Source of the DNA: Aromatoleum toluvorans
GTDB lineage: Bacteria > Pseudomonadota > Gammaproteobacteria > Burkholderiales > Rhodocyclaceae
Assembly (NCBI RefSeq): GCF_012910905.1
Contig: NZ_WTVN01000007.1
Location: 83,731 to 147,730 of the forward strand
Reading direction: 5' to 3'
Length of the DNA stretch: 64,000 bases
Part shown: positions 18,271 to 28,974 of the stretch, piece by piece
Numbering within the stretch: the first letter of the stretch is position 1
How the letters are laid out: each line of letters starts with the position of its first letter
The notes under the pieces: generated by a model
What the model saw: the letters and a program-made list of their open reading frames with translations, nothing else
The model's database searches: none
Told to the model about the DNA's origin: nothing
Translations under genes and position numbers: made by a program

Positions 18271-18373
18271 ATTGCCTCCCTCACCGACGCTCACGCCACG
18301 GCTTCAGCGTCCGCCCTGACCCGAAGTACAAGACCGAGCAGCACAACGGTACCTTTCTAGGGCCTTCGTAGCG

Positions 18374-18961
18374 TCAGTCCTGTGACTTGGCGCCGATCGA
18401 CAATCCGAGCGCCGGGAGCGCCCTGAACAACGCGGCGATCGTCTTGCCATCGGTGATCGCGCCTTCGGCAACCGCCCGAATCACCTCATCCACCGGAAAA
18501 CTCAGGATCTCGAGAAATTCCCCATCGTCGAGCGCATCGCCGACGTGGGTCAGCTCACGTGCCAGATAGATCTCGATGCGCTCGTCCGAGTACCCGATAC
18601 ACGGATGCATCACACCCAGATATTCCCATTGCCCGGCGATGTAGCCCGTTTCCTCACGCAGCTCGCGCTGGGCACAGTCGAGAAGATCTTCGCCGGAATC
18701 GATCTTCCCCGCAGGAAGTTCCAGGAAGGCGCGACGAAGGGGGTAGCGAAACTGCCGTTCGAACAGCAACTGCCCATCGGGAAGAACGGGCACGACGACA
18801 ACGGCACCGGGGTGCGTGATGTATTCCCGGACCGACTCGCCGCCATCAGGAAGCGAAACCCGGTCCCGACGGACCTTCAGCAGGACACCGTCGTAGACCG
18901 GGTTGGACTCGAGCTGGATCTCTTCGAGAGGATCCCGCTCAGAGGGATGCGAGGAGCGCAT
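18374..18961 (-). CDS. nudF: Nudix hydrolase, ADP-ribose pyrophosphatase type
   Basis: 195 residues. The Nudix box is complete: Gly in PAGKID, then E-x7-REL-x-EE-x-GY ([13 protein letters not shown]). The fold fits NudF/ADPRase: an N-terminal strand pair ([18 protein letters not shown]), [19 protein letters not shown] and [16 protein letters not shown]. NudF cleaves ADP-ribose and related sugar nucleotides to AMP and ribose 5-phosphate. The ATG lies 23 bases inside nuoN, so it is the last gene of the nuo operon. Coupling to complex I suggests a role in clearing ADP-ribose formed from NAD (inference). Confidence 0.87.
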   Translation of the reverse strand: MRSSHPSERDPLEEIQLESNPVYDGVLLKVRRDRVSLPDGGESVREYITHPGAVVVVPVLPDGQLLFERQFRYPLRRAFLELPAGKIDSGEDLLDCAQRELREETGYIAGQWEYLGVMHPCIGYSDERIEIYLARELTHVGDALDDGEFLEILSFPVDEVIRAVAEGAITDGKTIAALFRALPALGLSIGAKSQD

Positions 18962-20507
18962 AGGCGCAGAGGGACATCAGGCCTTGCGGCAGGAGACCGA
19001 GCACCGCGATTGCCAGACCGTTGGCCGACAGCAGGAACCGCACCTCACCCTGCGCGCGGATCGGAGCCGTATCGGTCGGCTCGTCGAAGTACATGACCTT
19101 GACGACGCGCAGATAATAGAACGCGCCAATCACGGACATCAACACCGCGACCACTGCCAGCCAGACGTATCCCGCAGCGACCACGGCCTGCAGGACCGAC
19201 AGCTTGGCGAAGAAGCCGATGAAGAACGGAATGCCCGCCATCGAGAACATCACGATCATCATCAGCGCGGCGAACCACGAGTTGCGCTTGTTCAGGCCCT
19301 TGAAGTCGTCGATGGTCTCGGCCTCGAAACCGGCGCGCGACAACAGGATGACCATTCCGAACGAGGCGAGGCTCATGATCACGTAGGAAACCGCGTAGAA
19401 CATTGCGGAGCTGTAGGCGTTGAGCGCGAAATTGCGATCGCCGTCGACCACGCCGGCGAGAAGGCCCAGCAGCACGAATCCCATGTGCGAGATGCCGGAG
19501 TAAGCCAGCATGCGCTTGATGTTCGACTGGGCGATCGCCGCCAGGTTGCCAAGCACGATCGAAAGAACGGCCAGGAACATCAGCATCGACTGCCACTGAT
19601 CGGCGAGCTCGAACAAACCGTAAACCAGCAGGCGCATGGCCATCGCGAACGCCGCCAGTTTCGGCGCCGAGGAGATCATCAGCGTGACGGCGGTCGGTGC
19701 GCCCTGATACACATCGGGAACCCACATGTGGAACGGGACGACGCCCAGCTTGAAGGCAACACCGGCAACAACGAACACCAGACCGAACACGAGGACCGTC
19801 TTGTTCGCGGCCTGATGGTAGATCGACTGCGCAATGCCGGAGAGCTCGAGGCTGCCCGTGGCACCGTAGATCATCGACATGCCGTAGAGCAGCAGACCCG
19901 AGGCCAGCGCACCAAGCACGAAGTACTTCATCGCAGCTTCGGTCGAACGCGAGGACTCGCGATCGAAGGCGACCATCCCGTAGAGGGACAGCGACATCAT
20001 CTCGAGCCCCATGTACAACGACAGCATGTGATTCGCGCTGATCATCACCATCATGCCGAGGCTCATCAGCAACGACAGCAGATAGTATTCGGGGCGATCG
20101 ACCTTGCGGTCAGCAAGGTAGCCCCGGCCGTAAAGCAGCGCGACCGAGACTGCCAGCAGCGAAAACACCTTGAGCAGCCCGCCCAGCATGTCGCCGATGA
20201 ACATCCCGCTGAAGGTGGCAACCACCTCGTTCGCCGCGTAACCCTCGGCGAGGCCCATCACGATCTCGGCGAGCCGCACGCCGAACAGCGGCACTTCGGA
20301 AATCACCGCCGCGACAGCCGCAAGCAGGTTGGGGCTCACAAGCACGCAGACGAGCGCTGCAAACACCAGGGTGAGCTGTGTAAGCCCGTACGCGAGATCA
20401 CTGGCAACCCGGCGTGCAAACGTGGATGCCAACATGATCACCAGTGCCATCACAGCCACGAGAATCTCGGCTGCGGCGGGGTAGAAGTCGGGAACGACGA
20501 AATTCAT
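18939..20507 (-). CDS. nuoN: NADH-quinone oxidoreductase subunit N
   Basis: 522 residues, about 14 hydrophobic helices of the Mrp-antiporter type, one of the three proton-pumping subunits. The conserved core contains [15 protein letters not shown] with its essential Glu, [19 protein letters not shown], and the quinone-proximal lysine helix ([21 protein letters not shown]). It is longer than many NuoN proteins (480-495), with extra hydrophobic sequence around residues 62-100. The start ATG follows nuoM after 37 bases. It ends inside the nudF reading frame by 23 bases. Confidence 0.97.
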   Translation of the reverse strand: MNFVVPDFYPAAAEILVAVMALVIMLASTFARRVASDLAYGLTQLTLVFAALVCVLVSPNLLAAVAAVISEVPLFGVRLAEIVMGLAEGYAANEVVATFSGMFIGDMLGGLLKVFSLLAVSVALLYGRGYLADRKVDRPEYYLLSLLMSLGMMVMISANHMLSLYMGLEMMSLSLYGMVAFDRESSRSTEAAMKYFVLGALASGLLLYGMSMIYGATGSLELSGIAQSIYHQAANKTVLVFGLVFVVAGVAFKLGVVPFHMWVPDVYQGAPTAVTLMISSAPKLAAFAMAMRLLVYGLFELADQWQSMLMFLAVLSIVLGNLAAIAQSNIKRMLAYSGISHMGFVLLGLLAGVVDGDRNFALNAYSSAMFYAVSYVIMSLASFGMVILLSRAGFEAETIDDFKGLNKRNSWFAALMMIVMFSMAGIPFFIGFFAKLSVLQAVVAAGYVWLAVVAVLMSVIGAFYYLRVVKVMYFDEPTDTAPIRAQGEVRFLLSANGLAIAVLGLLPQGLMSLCAYALLASL

Positions 20508-20544
20508 CTTCTGACCAGTCCGAAAAAGTGTCTCGCCCGCTCGA

Positions 20545-22026
20545 TCAGAGCTTGCTCACGGCGACATGCCGCAGGAGTTCATTAACCGAAGCGTGCATCA
20601 CTTCCGTGAATGGGAAGGGATACAGGCCCATCGCCAGCACGCTGAGCGCAAGGATGCCGAGGAAGGCAAACTCGCGTGCGCCGATGTCCTCAAGCTCGGC
20701 GACATGGCTGTTGCCCACGACGCCGAAAACAACGCGCTTGTACATCCAGAGGGTGTACGCCGCGCCCAGGATCAGTGTGATTGCGGCCCCGAACCCGACC
20801 CAGAAGTTGAATTTCACGGCGCCGAGAATGACCATGAACTCGCCGATGAAACCGCTGGTTCCGGGCAGACCGGCGTTGGCCATGGCGAAAAGCATGAAGA
20901 ACGCCGCGAACTTCGGCATCGTCTTCACCACACCGCCGTAATCCGCGATGTTCCGCGTGTGCATGCGGTCGTACAGAACGCCGATGCAAAGGAACATCGC
21001 GCCCGAGACGAAGCCGTGCGAGATCATCTGCACCAGCGCGCCTTCAAGACCGATGGCGTTGAACATGAAGAACCCGAGGGTCACAAAACCCATGTGCGAG
21101 ATCGACGAATAGGCAACCAGCTTCTTCATGTCGGTCTGAACGAGCGCCACGAAACCGATATAGATCACGGCGATCAGCGACAGCGCGATCATCATCGGCG
21201 CCATGGCCTGAGAAGCATCGGGCACGATCGGCAGCGAGAACCGCAGGAAGCCGTACGCCCCCAGCTTCAGTGCAATTGCCGCCAGCACCACCGAGCCGCC
21301 GGTCGGCGCCTCGACGTGCGCGTCAGGCAGCCAGGTATGCACCGGCCACATCGGAACCTTGACTGCGAAGGCGATCAGGAACGCCCAGAACACCAGCGTC
21401 TGCGCCGGCATCGCCAGCGGCAGCTTGTGCCAGTCGAGAATGCTGAAGCTTCCACCCGCCTCCATGAACAGGTAAAGCAGCGCGATCAGCATCAGCAGCG
21501 AACCGAGCAGGGTGTAGAGGAAGAACTTGATCGCGGCATACACCCGGTTCGCGCCGCCCCAGATGCCGATGACGAGGTACAGGGGAATCAGCGAGGCTTC
21601 GAAGAAGACGTAGAACAGGATGCCGTCCAGCGCCGAGAAGATCCCGTTCATCAGGCCCGACATGATCAGGAATGCCGCCATGTACTGCGCGACCTTCTCC
21701 TGGATCACCTGCCATCCCGCGATCACGACCATGATCGTGATGAACGCGTTCAGCAGGACGAACAACACCGAAATACCGTCCACCCCGAGGTGGTAGTTGA
21801 TGTTGAAGCGCGGAATCCAGGGCAGGAATTCGGCGAACTGCATCGCGCTGGTGCTCGTGTCGAACTGCGTGAACAGCGGGATCGTCACGGCGAATCCGGC
21901 CAGCGCAACCAGCAGGGAAAGAGACCGCGCCAGCGGCGCATTGCGGTCCGAACCGGTTGCTAGCACGAGCAACCCACCCAGGATCGGTATCCAGATCGCA
22001 AGGCTGAGGAATGGCATACCCGTCAT
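20545..22026 (-). CDS. nuoM: NADH-quinone oxidoreductase subunit M
   Basis: 493 residues, about 14 transmembrane helices of the antiporter-like family. Seen: [17 protein letters not shown] with the conserved Glu, [14 protein letters not shown], and the lysine helix with [26 protein letters not shown] split over two helices, then [10 protein letters not shown]. It is one of the proton-pumping subunits of the complex I membrane arm. It follows nuoL by 69 bases on the same strand. Confidence 0.97.
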   Translation of the reverse strand: MTGMPFLSLAIWIPILGGLLVLATGSDRNAPLARSLSLLVALAGFAVTIPLFTQFDTSTSAMQFAEFLPWIPRFNINYHLGVDGISVLFVLLNAFITIMVVIAGWQVIQEKVAQYMAAFLIMSGLMNGIFSALDGILFYVFFEASLIPLYLVIGIWGGANRVYAAIKFFLYTLLGSLLMLIALLYLFMEAGGSFSILDWHKLPLAMPAQTLVFWAFLIAFAVKVPMWPVHTWLPDAHVEAPTGGSVVLAAIALKLGAYGFLRFSLPIVPDASQAMAPMMIALSLIAVIYIGFVALVQTDMKKLVAYSSISHMGFVTLGFFMFNAIGLEGALVQMISHGFVSGAMFLCIGVLYDRMHTRNIADYGGVVKTMPKFAAFFMLFAMANAGLPGTSGFIGEFMVILGAVKFNFWVGFGAAITLILGAAYTLWMYKRVVFGVVGNSHVAELEDIGAREFAFLGILALSVLAMGLYPFPFTEVMHASVNELLRHVAVSKL

Positions 22027-22095
22027 CGTTACTTTCCGTTCAGTGCGCCGACATCCGACGCGCGTTTATCGTTATTCACAGACCTACCCGCCGGA

Positions 22096-24117
22096 TCAAA
22101 CCAGGTTGAACCAGAAGGTCAGCAGGATGAAGACCCCGATGATCATTGCAAAGGCGTACTGATACAGATGGCCGGTCTGGAACAGGCGGCTGATCTGCGC
22201 AACCCAACCCACCAGTCTTGCCGTTCCGTTGACCGCGATGCCATCGATGATCGCCTGGTCGCCAGCCTTCCAGAGGCCCTTGCCGATCAATCGCGAACCC
22301 CCTGCAAAGACGATCTCGTTGAAGCGGTCGAAGAAATACTTGTTCTCGAGCAACGCATGCACGGGGCGGAAGGTCCGCTGGATCGCGGCCGGGATGTCCG
22401 GACGCACCAGGTAGAAGAACCATGCCAGGAAGACGCCGCCCATCGCCAGCCAGAACGGCGCAGTCTGCAGACCGTGGAGCGCCATCGCGACCGGACCGTG
22501 GAAGTGCTCGGCGAGCTCGGAGAGTCCCACGTGATTGCTGCCCACATGGATCACGCCCTTGAACCACTCGCCAAAGAGCATCGGCTCGATGGTGAAGAAT
22601 CCGATCACCACCGACGGGATTGCGAGAAGCACCAGCGGCAGCGTCACCACCCACGGCGACTCGTGCGGCTTCTGTCCAGGAGCGAGGCCGTGATGGTGAT
22701 CTGCCGACACCTCTTCGTCGTCGTGGTCACCCTCGTGGTCATGATGACCGTGGTTGTGGCCGAAGCGCTCCTTGCCGTGGAACACGAGGAAATACATGCG
22801 GAAGGAGTAGAACGCCGTCACGAAGACGCCGGCCAGCACGCAGAACAGGGCGTAGCCCGCGCCCGGGATGTGCGACGCATGCACGGCCTCGATGATCGAG
22901 TCCTTGGAGTAGAAACCCGCGAAGAACGGGAAGCCGATCAGCGCCAGCGAACCCAGGAGCGAGGTAATCCACGTGATCGGCATGTACTTCCACAGGCCGC
23001 CCATGTTGCGCATGTCCTGATCGTGGTGCATGCCGATGATCACGGAGCCAGCGCCCAGGAACAGAAGCGCCTTGAAGAACGCGTGCGTCATCAGGTGGAA
23101 CACGGCCGCGGAATAGGCCGAGACACCAAGCGCCACGGTCATGTAGCCCAGCTGCGACAGCGTCGAATACGCGACCACGCGCTTGACGTCATTCTGGACG
23201 ATGCCGAGGAAACCCATGAAGAGGGCGGTTGTAGCGCCAATCACCAGCACGAACGACAACGCAACGTCCGAGAGCTCGAACAGCGGCGACATGCGCGCGA
23301 CCATGAAGATACCGGCCGTAACCATCGTCGCGGCGTGAATCAGTGCCGAGATCGGGGTCGGGCCTTCCATCGAATCAGGCAGCCAGACATGCAGGGGAAC
23401 CTGAGCCGACTTGCCCATCGCGCCGATGAAGAGGCAGATACAGATCGCGGTGATGAGCGGCCAACCGGTAACAGCCATGTTCTGCGAGGCCAGTTCGCTA
23501 CCCTTCGCGAAGACTTCGGCGTAGTTGAGGCTGCCCGCGTAAGCTGCGATCAGGCCGATGCCGAGCAGGAAGCCGAAATCGCCGACACGGTTGACCAGGA
23601 ACGCCTTGAGGTTCGCGTAAATCGCCGTCGGCCGCTCGTACCAGAAGCCGATCAGCAGATAGGAGACCAGACCCACAGCTTCCCAGCCGAAGAAGAGCTG
23701 GAGGAAGTTGTTGGACATCACCAGCATCAGCATCGAGAACGTGAACAGCGAGATGTAGCTGAAGAAGCGCTGGTAGCCCGGATCGTCGTGCATGTAGCCG
23801 ATGGTGTAGATATGCACCATGAGCGACACGAAGGTCACCACGAGCATCATCATCACCGTGAGCGGATCGATCAGGAAACCGACCTCCAAAGTGAGACCAC
23901 CGCTCTTCATCCACGTATATACGGTGCCATTGAAGGTATGGCCGGCCTGAACGTCCTGAAAGATCACCACCGACGCCGCGAGCGCAATCGCCACACCGAG
24001 GATGGTCACGATATGCGCACCGGCACGTCCGATCGTCTTGCCGAACAGACCCGCCAGAATCGCCCCTGCCAGAGGCGCGAGCGGTACCAGGAGATAGAGC
24101 TTTTGCATGTCCGTCAT
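22096..24117 (-). CDS. nuoL: NADH-quinone oxidoreductase subunit L
   Basis: 673 residues, about 16 membrane helices including the long lateral amphipathic helix at the C-terminus. Conserved pump motifs are present: LLQLFFGWEAVGLVSYLLIGFW, GAMGKSAQVPLHVWLPDSMEGPTP split over two helices, and TLSQLGYM. Between late helices lies an unusual His/Asp-rich loop (HNHGHHDHEGDHDDEE, then DHHHG) encoded around 22683-22765. It is the distal proton-pumping subunit. It follows nuoK after 12 bases. Confidence 0.97.
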   Translation of the reverse strand: MTDMQKLYLLVPLAPLAGAILAGLFGKTIGRAGAHIVTILGVAIALAASVVIFQDVQAGHTFNGTVYTWMKSGGLTLEVGFLIDPLTVMMMLVVTFVSLMVHIYTIGYMHDDPGYQRFFSYISLFTFSMLMLVMSNNFLQLFFGWEAVGLVSYLLIGFWYERPTAIYANLKAFLVNRVGDFGFLLGIGLIAAYAGSLNYAEVFAKGSELASQNMAVTGWPLITAICICLFIGAMGKSAQVPLHVWLPDSMEGPTPISALIHAATMVTAGIFMVARMSPLFELSDVALSFVLVIGATTALFMGFLGIVQNDVKRVVAYSTLSQLGYMTVALGVSAYSAAVFHLMTHAFFKALLFLGAGSVIIGMHHDQDMRNMGGLWKYMPITWITSLLGSLALIGFPFFAGFYSKDSIIEAVHASHIPGAGYALFCVLAGVFVTAFYSFRMYFLVFHGKERFGHNHGHHDHEGDHDDEEVSADHHHGLAPGQKPHESPWVVTLPLVLLAIPSVVIGFFTIEPMLFGEWFKGVIHVGSNHVGLSELAEHFHGPVAMALHGLQTAPFWLAMGGVFLAWFFYLVRPDIPAAIQRTFRPVHALLENKYFFDRFNEIVFAGGSRLIGKGLWKAGDQAIIDGIAVNGTARLVGWVAQISRLFQTGHLYQYAFAMIIGVFILLTFWFNLV

Positions 24118-24129
24118 CGAGCCGCTTCC

Positions 24130-24435
24130 TTAACCCTTGAGGCTATCCAGATCATCAACGTGGATCGTCCGCAGGTTGCGGAACAGCACGACCAGAATCG
24201 CGAGGCCGATCGCAGACTCGGCCGCTGCCACGGTGAGGATGAAGAAAACAAAAATCTGTCCGGCCAGATCGCCCAGATAGTGCGAGAAGGCGACGAAGTT
24301 CAGGTTGACCGCGAGCAGCATCAGCTCGATCGCCATCAGCAGCACGATCAGGTTCTTCCGGTTCAGGAAGATCCCGACCACGCTGATGGCGAACAGGATC
24401 GCGCCCAGAATGAGATAGTGGGAAAGCGAAAGCAT
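24130..24435 (-). CDS. nuoK: NADH-quinone oxidoreductase subunit K
   Basis: 101 residues with three transmembrane helices and the family hallmarks: [21 protein letters not shown], the Glu-containing second helix ([17 protein letters not shown]), and [18 protein letters not shown] with the second buried Glu. It forms the proton path near the quinone arm with NuoA, H and J. It lies 21 bases after nuoJ and 12 bases before nuoL. Confidence 0.97.
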   Translation of the reverse strand: MLSLSHYLILGAILFAISVVGIFLNRKNLIVLLMAIELMLLAVNLNFVAFSHYLGDLAGQIFVFFILTVAAAESAIGLAILVVLFRNLRTIHVDDLDSLKG

Positions 24436-24456
24436 CTATAACCCCTTGGGCAATTC

Positions 24457-25059
24457 TTATTCTTTCTCGGCGGGCATCGAAACGAGCTCGACGCGGTCGC
24501 CACGCTTGACGGTTACCTGCTCCGACGGATTGACGTGGCGCACGCCCTTGCGCTTGCGCAGCGTCAGCGAAACGGCGACGACCATGGCCACCAGCAGCAG
24601 CAGCGATGCGAGCTCGAACGGATAGACGTAATCCGTGTACAAGAGGCGTCCCAGCTCGCGAGTATTGCTGTAGCCGGCCTGCGCCGCGGGCGGCGTTGGC
24701 ATCGCCTCGAGCCCGAAGTAACGACCGCCCAGGACGAGAGCCATTTCGACGACAAGCAGTATGCCGATCAGCGCACCGACGGGGAGATAGCTCCAGAAAC
24801 CCTCCCGCAGCCGGTCGAGATTGATGTCCAGCATCATCACGACGAACAGGAACAGCACCATGACTGCCCCCACGTAAACCATGACGAGCACGATCGCGAG
24901 AAACTCGGCAGCGAGCAGGAGCCAGATGCCTCCCGCAGTGACGAACGAAAGCACCAGGAACAACGCGGCATGCACCGGGTTCCTCGCGGTGATCACCCGC
25001 AGCGCGGCGAACACCATGATCGCCGACAGGATGTAGAAAACGAGGGTCTTGAAATCCAT
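24457..25059 (-). CDS. nuoJ: NADH-quinone oxidoreductase subunit J
   Basis: 200 residues, five transmembrane helices in the first 165, then a basic cytosolic tail (RKRKGVRHVNPSEQV). Typical NuoJ segments are VITARNPVHAALFLVLSFV and FLAIVLVMVYVGAVMVLFLFV, which carries the pi-bulge helix implicated in coupling. It begins 30 bases after nuoI. Confidence 0.96.
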   Translation of the reverse strand: MDFKTLVFYILSAIMVFAALRVITARNPVHAALFLVLSFVTAGGIWLLLAAEFLAIVLVMVYVGAVMVLFLFVVMMLDINLDRLREGFWSYLPVGALIGILLVVEMALVLGGRYFGLEAMPTPPAAQAGYSNTRELGRLLYTDYVYPFELASLLLLVAMVVAVSLTLRKRKGVRHVNPSEQVTVKRGDRVELVSMPAEKE

Positions 25060-25089
25060 GTCCTTTGCGGCGCCCGCAGGCGCCCTCCC

Positions 25090-25575
25090 TTAGCGGTACT
25101 TCGAGTCGGCTTCCCGGTCAGCGGCAATCTGGGCTTCGTAACGGTCGCCAACCGCGAGCAGCATCTGCTTCGTGTAGTACAGGTCGCCGCGCTGTTCGCC
25201 GTGGTACTCCAGAACACGCGTTTCGACGATGGCATCGACGGGACAGGCCTCCTCGCAGAAGCCGCAGAAGATGCACTTCGTCAGATCGATGTCGTAACGG
25301 GTCGTACGACGCGATCCGTCGTCGCGCTGATCCGACTCGATGGTGATCGCCATGGCGGGGCAAATCGCTTCGCACAGCTTGCACGCGATGCAGCGCTCCT
25401 CACCATTCGGGTAGCGACGCAGCGCATGCAGGCCGCGAAAACGCGGGCTCTGCGGAGTCTTCTCCTCAGGAAACTGCACGGTGATCTTGCGCGCAAACAG
25501 GTGACGCCCCGTCAGCGCCAAGCCCTTGATCAGTTCCTTGAGGAACAGGCTACCGATGTAATCCTTGGCACCCAT
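25090..25575 (-). CDS. nuoI: NADH-quinone oxidoreductase subunit I (two [4Fe-4S])
   Basis: 161 residues. Two ferredoxin motifs bind clusters N6a and N6b: [16 protein letters not shown] and [16 protein letters not shown]. These pass electrons toward NuoB and quinone. The N-terminal part ([13 protein letters not shown]) is the usual amphipathic anchor. Its ATG is 10 bases after the nuoH stop. Confidence 0.97.
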   Translation of the reverse strand: MGAKDYIGSLFLKELIKGLALTGRHLFARKITVQFPEEKTPQSPRFRGLHALRRYPNGEERCIACKLCEAICPAMAITIESDQRDDGSRRTTRYDIDLTKCIFCGFCEEACPVDAIVETRVLEYHGEQRGDLYYTKQMLLAVGDRYEAQIAADREADSKYR

Positions 25576-25585
25576 CTTCAGCCTC

Positions 25586-26635
25586 TCACTTCCAGATAGA
25601 CAGCGGCGACATCATCCACACCGCCACCACGATCACCCATACGAGGGTGATGGGAATAAACACCTTCCAGCCGAGCCGCATGATGTGGTCGTAGCGGAAG
25701 CGCGGGAACGTAGCACGCGCCCACAGGAAGACAAACAGGAAGAACGCCGTCTTCAGTGCGAGCCAATGGAACCCGTCAGGAATCGCAGCGACCGGGGACA
25801 GCCAGCCGCCGAGGAACAGCACGGACGTCATCACCGACACGAGGAACATGTTCGCGTATTCGGCGAGGAAGAACAGCGCGAACGCCATGCCCGAATACTC
25901 AACCATGTGCCCCGCGACCACTTCCGATTCGCCTTCGACGACGTCGAACGGCGCACGGTTGGTCTCCGCGATCCCCGAGATCAGGAACACAATGAACATC
26001 GGCAGCAGCGGCAGCCAGTTCCACGACAGGAAGGACAAGCCCATGTCGTGGAATCGACCCTGCCCCTGCGAGTGCACGATGTCGCTCAGGTTCAGGCTGG
26101 ACGAGATCAGCAGCACGCAGATCAGGGCGAAGCCCATGGCGACCTCGTACGACACCATCTGCGCCGCGGCACGCATCGATCCCAGGAACGGGTACTTGGA
26201 GTTCGAAGCCCAACCGGCGATGATGACCCCGTACACTTCCATCGAAGTGATTGCGAGGAGCAGCAGCAGGCCCGCATTCACGTTCGCGAGCACCATGCCA
26301 TCGTCGAACGGCACGACCGACCAAGCGGCCAGGGACGGAGCTATCGCGAGAATGGGCCCGAGGATGAACAGCCCCTTGCTTGCACCCGACGGAACGATGA
26401 TTTCCTTGAAAAGGAGTTTCATACCGTCGGCGATCGGCTGCAGCAGGCCTTTCGGACCCACGCGATTGGGGCCGATACGCACCTGCATGTAACCGATGAC
26501 CTTGCGTTCCGCGAGCGTCAGATATGCCACACCCAACATGAGCGGAGCAATGATCGCGACGATCTTTGCAAGCGTCCAGACGGCGGGCCACGCAGGCCCG
26601 AAAAACTGCGATACGGGTTCCAGCAATGCTTCCAT
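25586..26635 (-). CDS. nuoH: NADH-quinone oxidoreductase subunit H
   Basis: 349 residues from the ATG at 26635, which shares one base with the nuoG stop (TGATG). Eight transmembrane helices are visible. The quinone-chamber motif [18 protein letters not shown] and the Glu-rich loop around [17 protein letters not shown] are intact. A longer start is possible in the same frame but would sit inside nuoG. It connects the peripheral and membrane arms. Confidence 0.97.
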   Translation of the reverse strand: MEALLEPVSQFFGPAWPAVWTLAKIVAIIAPLMLGVAYLTLAERKVIGYMQVRIGPNRVGPKGLLQPIADGMKLLFKEIIVPSGASKGLFILGPILAIAPSLAAWSVVPFDDGMVLANVNAGLLLLLAITSMEVYGVIIAGWASNSKYPFLGSMRAAAQMVSYEVAMGFALICVLLISSSLNLSDIVHSQGQGRFHDMGLSFLSWNWLPLLPMFIVFLISGIAETNRAPFDVVEGESEVVAGHMVEYSGMAFALFFLAEYANMFLVSVMTSVLFLGGWLSPVAAIPDGFHWLALKTAFFLFVFLWARATFPRFRYDHIMRLGWKVFIPITLVWVIVVAVWMMSPLSIWK

Positions 26636-28974
26636 CAGACACGCTCCACGCTGATTTCGCCGCACATCGCCCCGAGGACGGCCGTTGCCGCAGTGGCCGC
26701 GGCAACACGCACGCAGTTCGCCGCCACAGTGTCGTCGACCACGATCTGGACCTCTGCAACGCCCTCGCCCTGCTTCAGGCGCACGCGAGCACCCGACTCG
26801 ACGCCGATCGCGGCGAGCGTCGCCGCGTTCGCGCGTGCGATCGGGGCTTTCGCGTCGCGCGTCTTCTGCAGCGACGGAGCGCGCCGCACGAGCGGATCAG
26901 CTGCGTAGATAGGCACGTCGCTGACGCGTTCGAACCCCGTGAAGGCCTGATCGGCAAACTTGAATTCGAGGCCGAAAAGCCGATTTCCGAGGTCGGGACG
27001 GTCGCCATCCGCAAGCGCTTCCTTGGCCACCGCATCCGAATCGTTCTGCTCAAAGCCCTCGAACTCAAGCAGATTCCCCAGGACCCGAAGAACCTTCCAG
27101 CCAGGCCGGGTTTCACCGACAGGACGGGCGACAGCATTGAAATTCTGGGCCCGACCCTCGCAGTTGACGAATGTGCCCGAAGTTTCGGTGAAAGGCGCAA
27201 TCGGCAGCAGCACGTCGGCTGCGGCAAAAAGCGCCGGCGATTTGAACGCCGACAGCGAGATCACAAGCGGCGCTGCACCGAGCGCGGCTTGCGCCAAGGC
27301 AGGGTTGGCGAAATCCAGGTCAGGCTCGGCGTTGAGCAGCAGATACGCCTTGCGCGGTTGCTCCAGCATCTGCCGTGCATTGAGACCGCCAACCAGCGGA
27401 ATCGCCTTGGCCAGATAACCGCCCACACTGTTGGCTGCCTCGCCGATGATCCCGAAGGCACCTTCGGCGAGACGAGCGATTTCTTCGGCAAGCTGGTGGA
27501 TTTCGGTTGCGTACTCGCTCTGGACGGCAAGATTACCGAGCCACACTGCGACCTTGCGGCCCGACGCGAGACTTTGGGCGATCGCACGCGCCTCTTCGGA
27601 CACGGCCGAGGGAACGGCAGCGGCGAGATGTTCCGCAACCGCGACGCCCTTCTCGGCTGCGAGCGCCCCAACGACCTGCAGAAGGACCGGCACAAATACG
27701 GACGGAGCTGCCAGCACGCGATTCCTGACGGGCAGAAGCCACTCTTCAGCGCTAGCGTTGAGAGCACTGACATGCAGGCCGCGCTTGGCCGCCTGCCGCA
27801 CACGTTGGGCGAGCAGCGGCGTGTCCTTGCGCAGGAAACTGCCGATGACGAACAAGCGATCGAGGCCGGAGACCTCGTTGATCGGCATACCCAGCCAGGG
27901 AGCACCCTCACGGAAGCCGTCGGCACGGAAGTCACTCTGGCGCAGGCGGAAATCGACACTATCCGAGCCGATGGCACGGGTGAATTTCTGCAGCAGATAC
28001 AGCTCTTCGACGCTCGTATGCGGCGAGGCCAGCGCGCCGATCGAGTCCGGGCCGTTTTGCTTTGCGGTCTTGCGCAATCCGTTCGCGGCGAACTCCAGCG
28101 CGGTTTGCCAATCCGTCTCCTTCCACACGCCGTCCTGCTTGAGCATCGGAACGGTGAGGCGATCGTCGCTGTTCAGCCCTTCATACGAAAAGCGATCCTT
28201 GTCCGACAGCCAACACTCGTTGATGTCTTCGTTCTCGAGCGGCAGCACGCGCTTGACCACGTCGTGCTTCACCTGAACGATCAGGTTGGAGCCGAGCGAA
28301 TCATGCGGACTCACGGATTTGCGCCGTGCAAGCTCCCACGTCCGCGCGGCGAAACGGAAGGGCTTGGAAGTGAGCGCACCGACCGGGCAGAGGTCGATGA
28401 TATTCCCGGAGAGTTCCGAATCGACCGTCTTCTCGACGAACGGCATGATTTCGGCGTGTTCGCCGCGGAATGCCTGTCCGAGTTCCATTTCGCCGGCAAT
28501 CTCGGTCGTAAACCGTACGCAACGCGTGCAGTTGATGCAGCGCGTCATGTCGGTCGCGACAAGCGGCCCGAGGTTCTTGTTCAGAACGACGCGCTTCTCT
28601 TCCTCGTAGCGCGACTGGCTGCCGCCGTAACCGACAGCGAGATCCTGCAGCTGACACTCGCCGCCCTGGTCGCAGATCGGGCAATCGAGCGGGTGGTTGA
28701 TCAGCAGGAACTCCATCACGCCTTTCTGGGCCTTGACGGCCTGCTCGGAGCGCGTCCACACCTTCATCCCGTTCGTCACGGGCGTGGCACAGGCGGGCAG
28801 CGGCTTCGGCGCCTTCTCGACCTGCACGAGGCACATGCGGCAGCTTGCGGCGATGGAAAGTTTTTTGTGATAGCAGAAGTGCGGAACGAAAGCACCGATC
28901 TTGGTGGCAGCATCCATGATGGTGCTGCCATCCTCGACCGTCACCTGCTTGCCGTCGATTTCAATCTCTAGCAT
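26635..28974 (-). CDS. nuoG: NADH-quinone oxidoreductase subunit G
   Basis: 779 residues. N-terminal [2Fe-2S] N1b ([17 protein letters not shown], then PACATP), His-type [4Fe-4S] N5 ([17 protein letters not shown]) and [4Fe-4S] N4 ([14 protein letters not shown], then DLCPVGAL). The remaining ~550 residues are a degenerate molybdopterin oxidoreductase domain without cofactor residues, as in other NuoG. No N7 cysteine quartet was noticed. It starts at TAATG, overlapping the nuoF stop by one base. HoxU in this window is the short paralogue of its N-terminal part. Confidence 0.96.
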   Translation of the reverse strand: MLEIEIDGKQVTVEDGSTIMDAATKIGAFVPHFCYHKKLSIAASCRMCLVQVEKAPKPLPACATPVTNGMKVWTRSEQAVKAQKGVMEFLLINHPLDCPICDQGGECQLQDLAVGYGGSQSRYEEEKRVVLNKNLGPLVATDMTRCINCTRCVRFTTEIAGEMELGQAFRGEHAEIMPFVEKTVDSELSGNIIDLCPVGALTSKPFRFAARTWELARRKSVSPHDSLGSNLIVQVKHDVVKRVLPLENEDINECWLSDKDRFSYEGLNSDDRLTVPMLKQDGVWKETDWQTALEFAANGLRKTAKQNGPDSIGALASPHTSVEELYLLQKFTRAIGSDSVDFRLRQSDFRADGFREGAPWLGMPINEVSGLDRLFVIGSFLRKDTPLLAQRVRQAAKRGLHVSALNASAEEWLLPVRNRVLAAPSVFVPVLLQVVGALAAEKGVAVAEHLAAAVPSAVSEEARAIAQSLASGRKVAVWLGNLAVQSEYATEIHQLAEEIARLAEGAFGIIGEAANSVGGYLAKAIPLVGGLNARQMLEQPRKAYLLLNAEPDLDFANPALAQAALGAAPLVISLSAFKSPALFAAADVLLPIAPFTETSGTFVNCEGRAQNFNAVARPVGETRPGWKVLRVLGNLLEFEGFEQNDSDAVAKEALADGDRPDLGNRLFGLEFKFADQAFTGFERVSDVPIYAADPLVRRAPSLQKTRDAKAPIARANAATLAAIGVESGARVRLKQGEGVAEVQIVVDDTVAANCVRVAAATAATAVLGAMCGEISVERV

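Noticed and set aside
15283..18294. 1000-codon open frame opposite nrdJ
   Set aside because: Same effect of high GC. The translation is low-complexity (Gly, Val, Glu, Arg) and runs through the nrdJ terminator.
22168..24441. 757-codon open frame opposite nuoL and nuoK
   Set aside because: It covers conserved membrane-protein genes and shows His/Arg/Gln-rich sequence typical of the antisense of hydrophobic codons.
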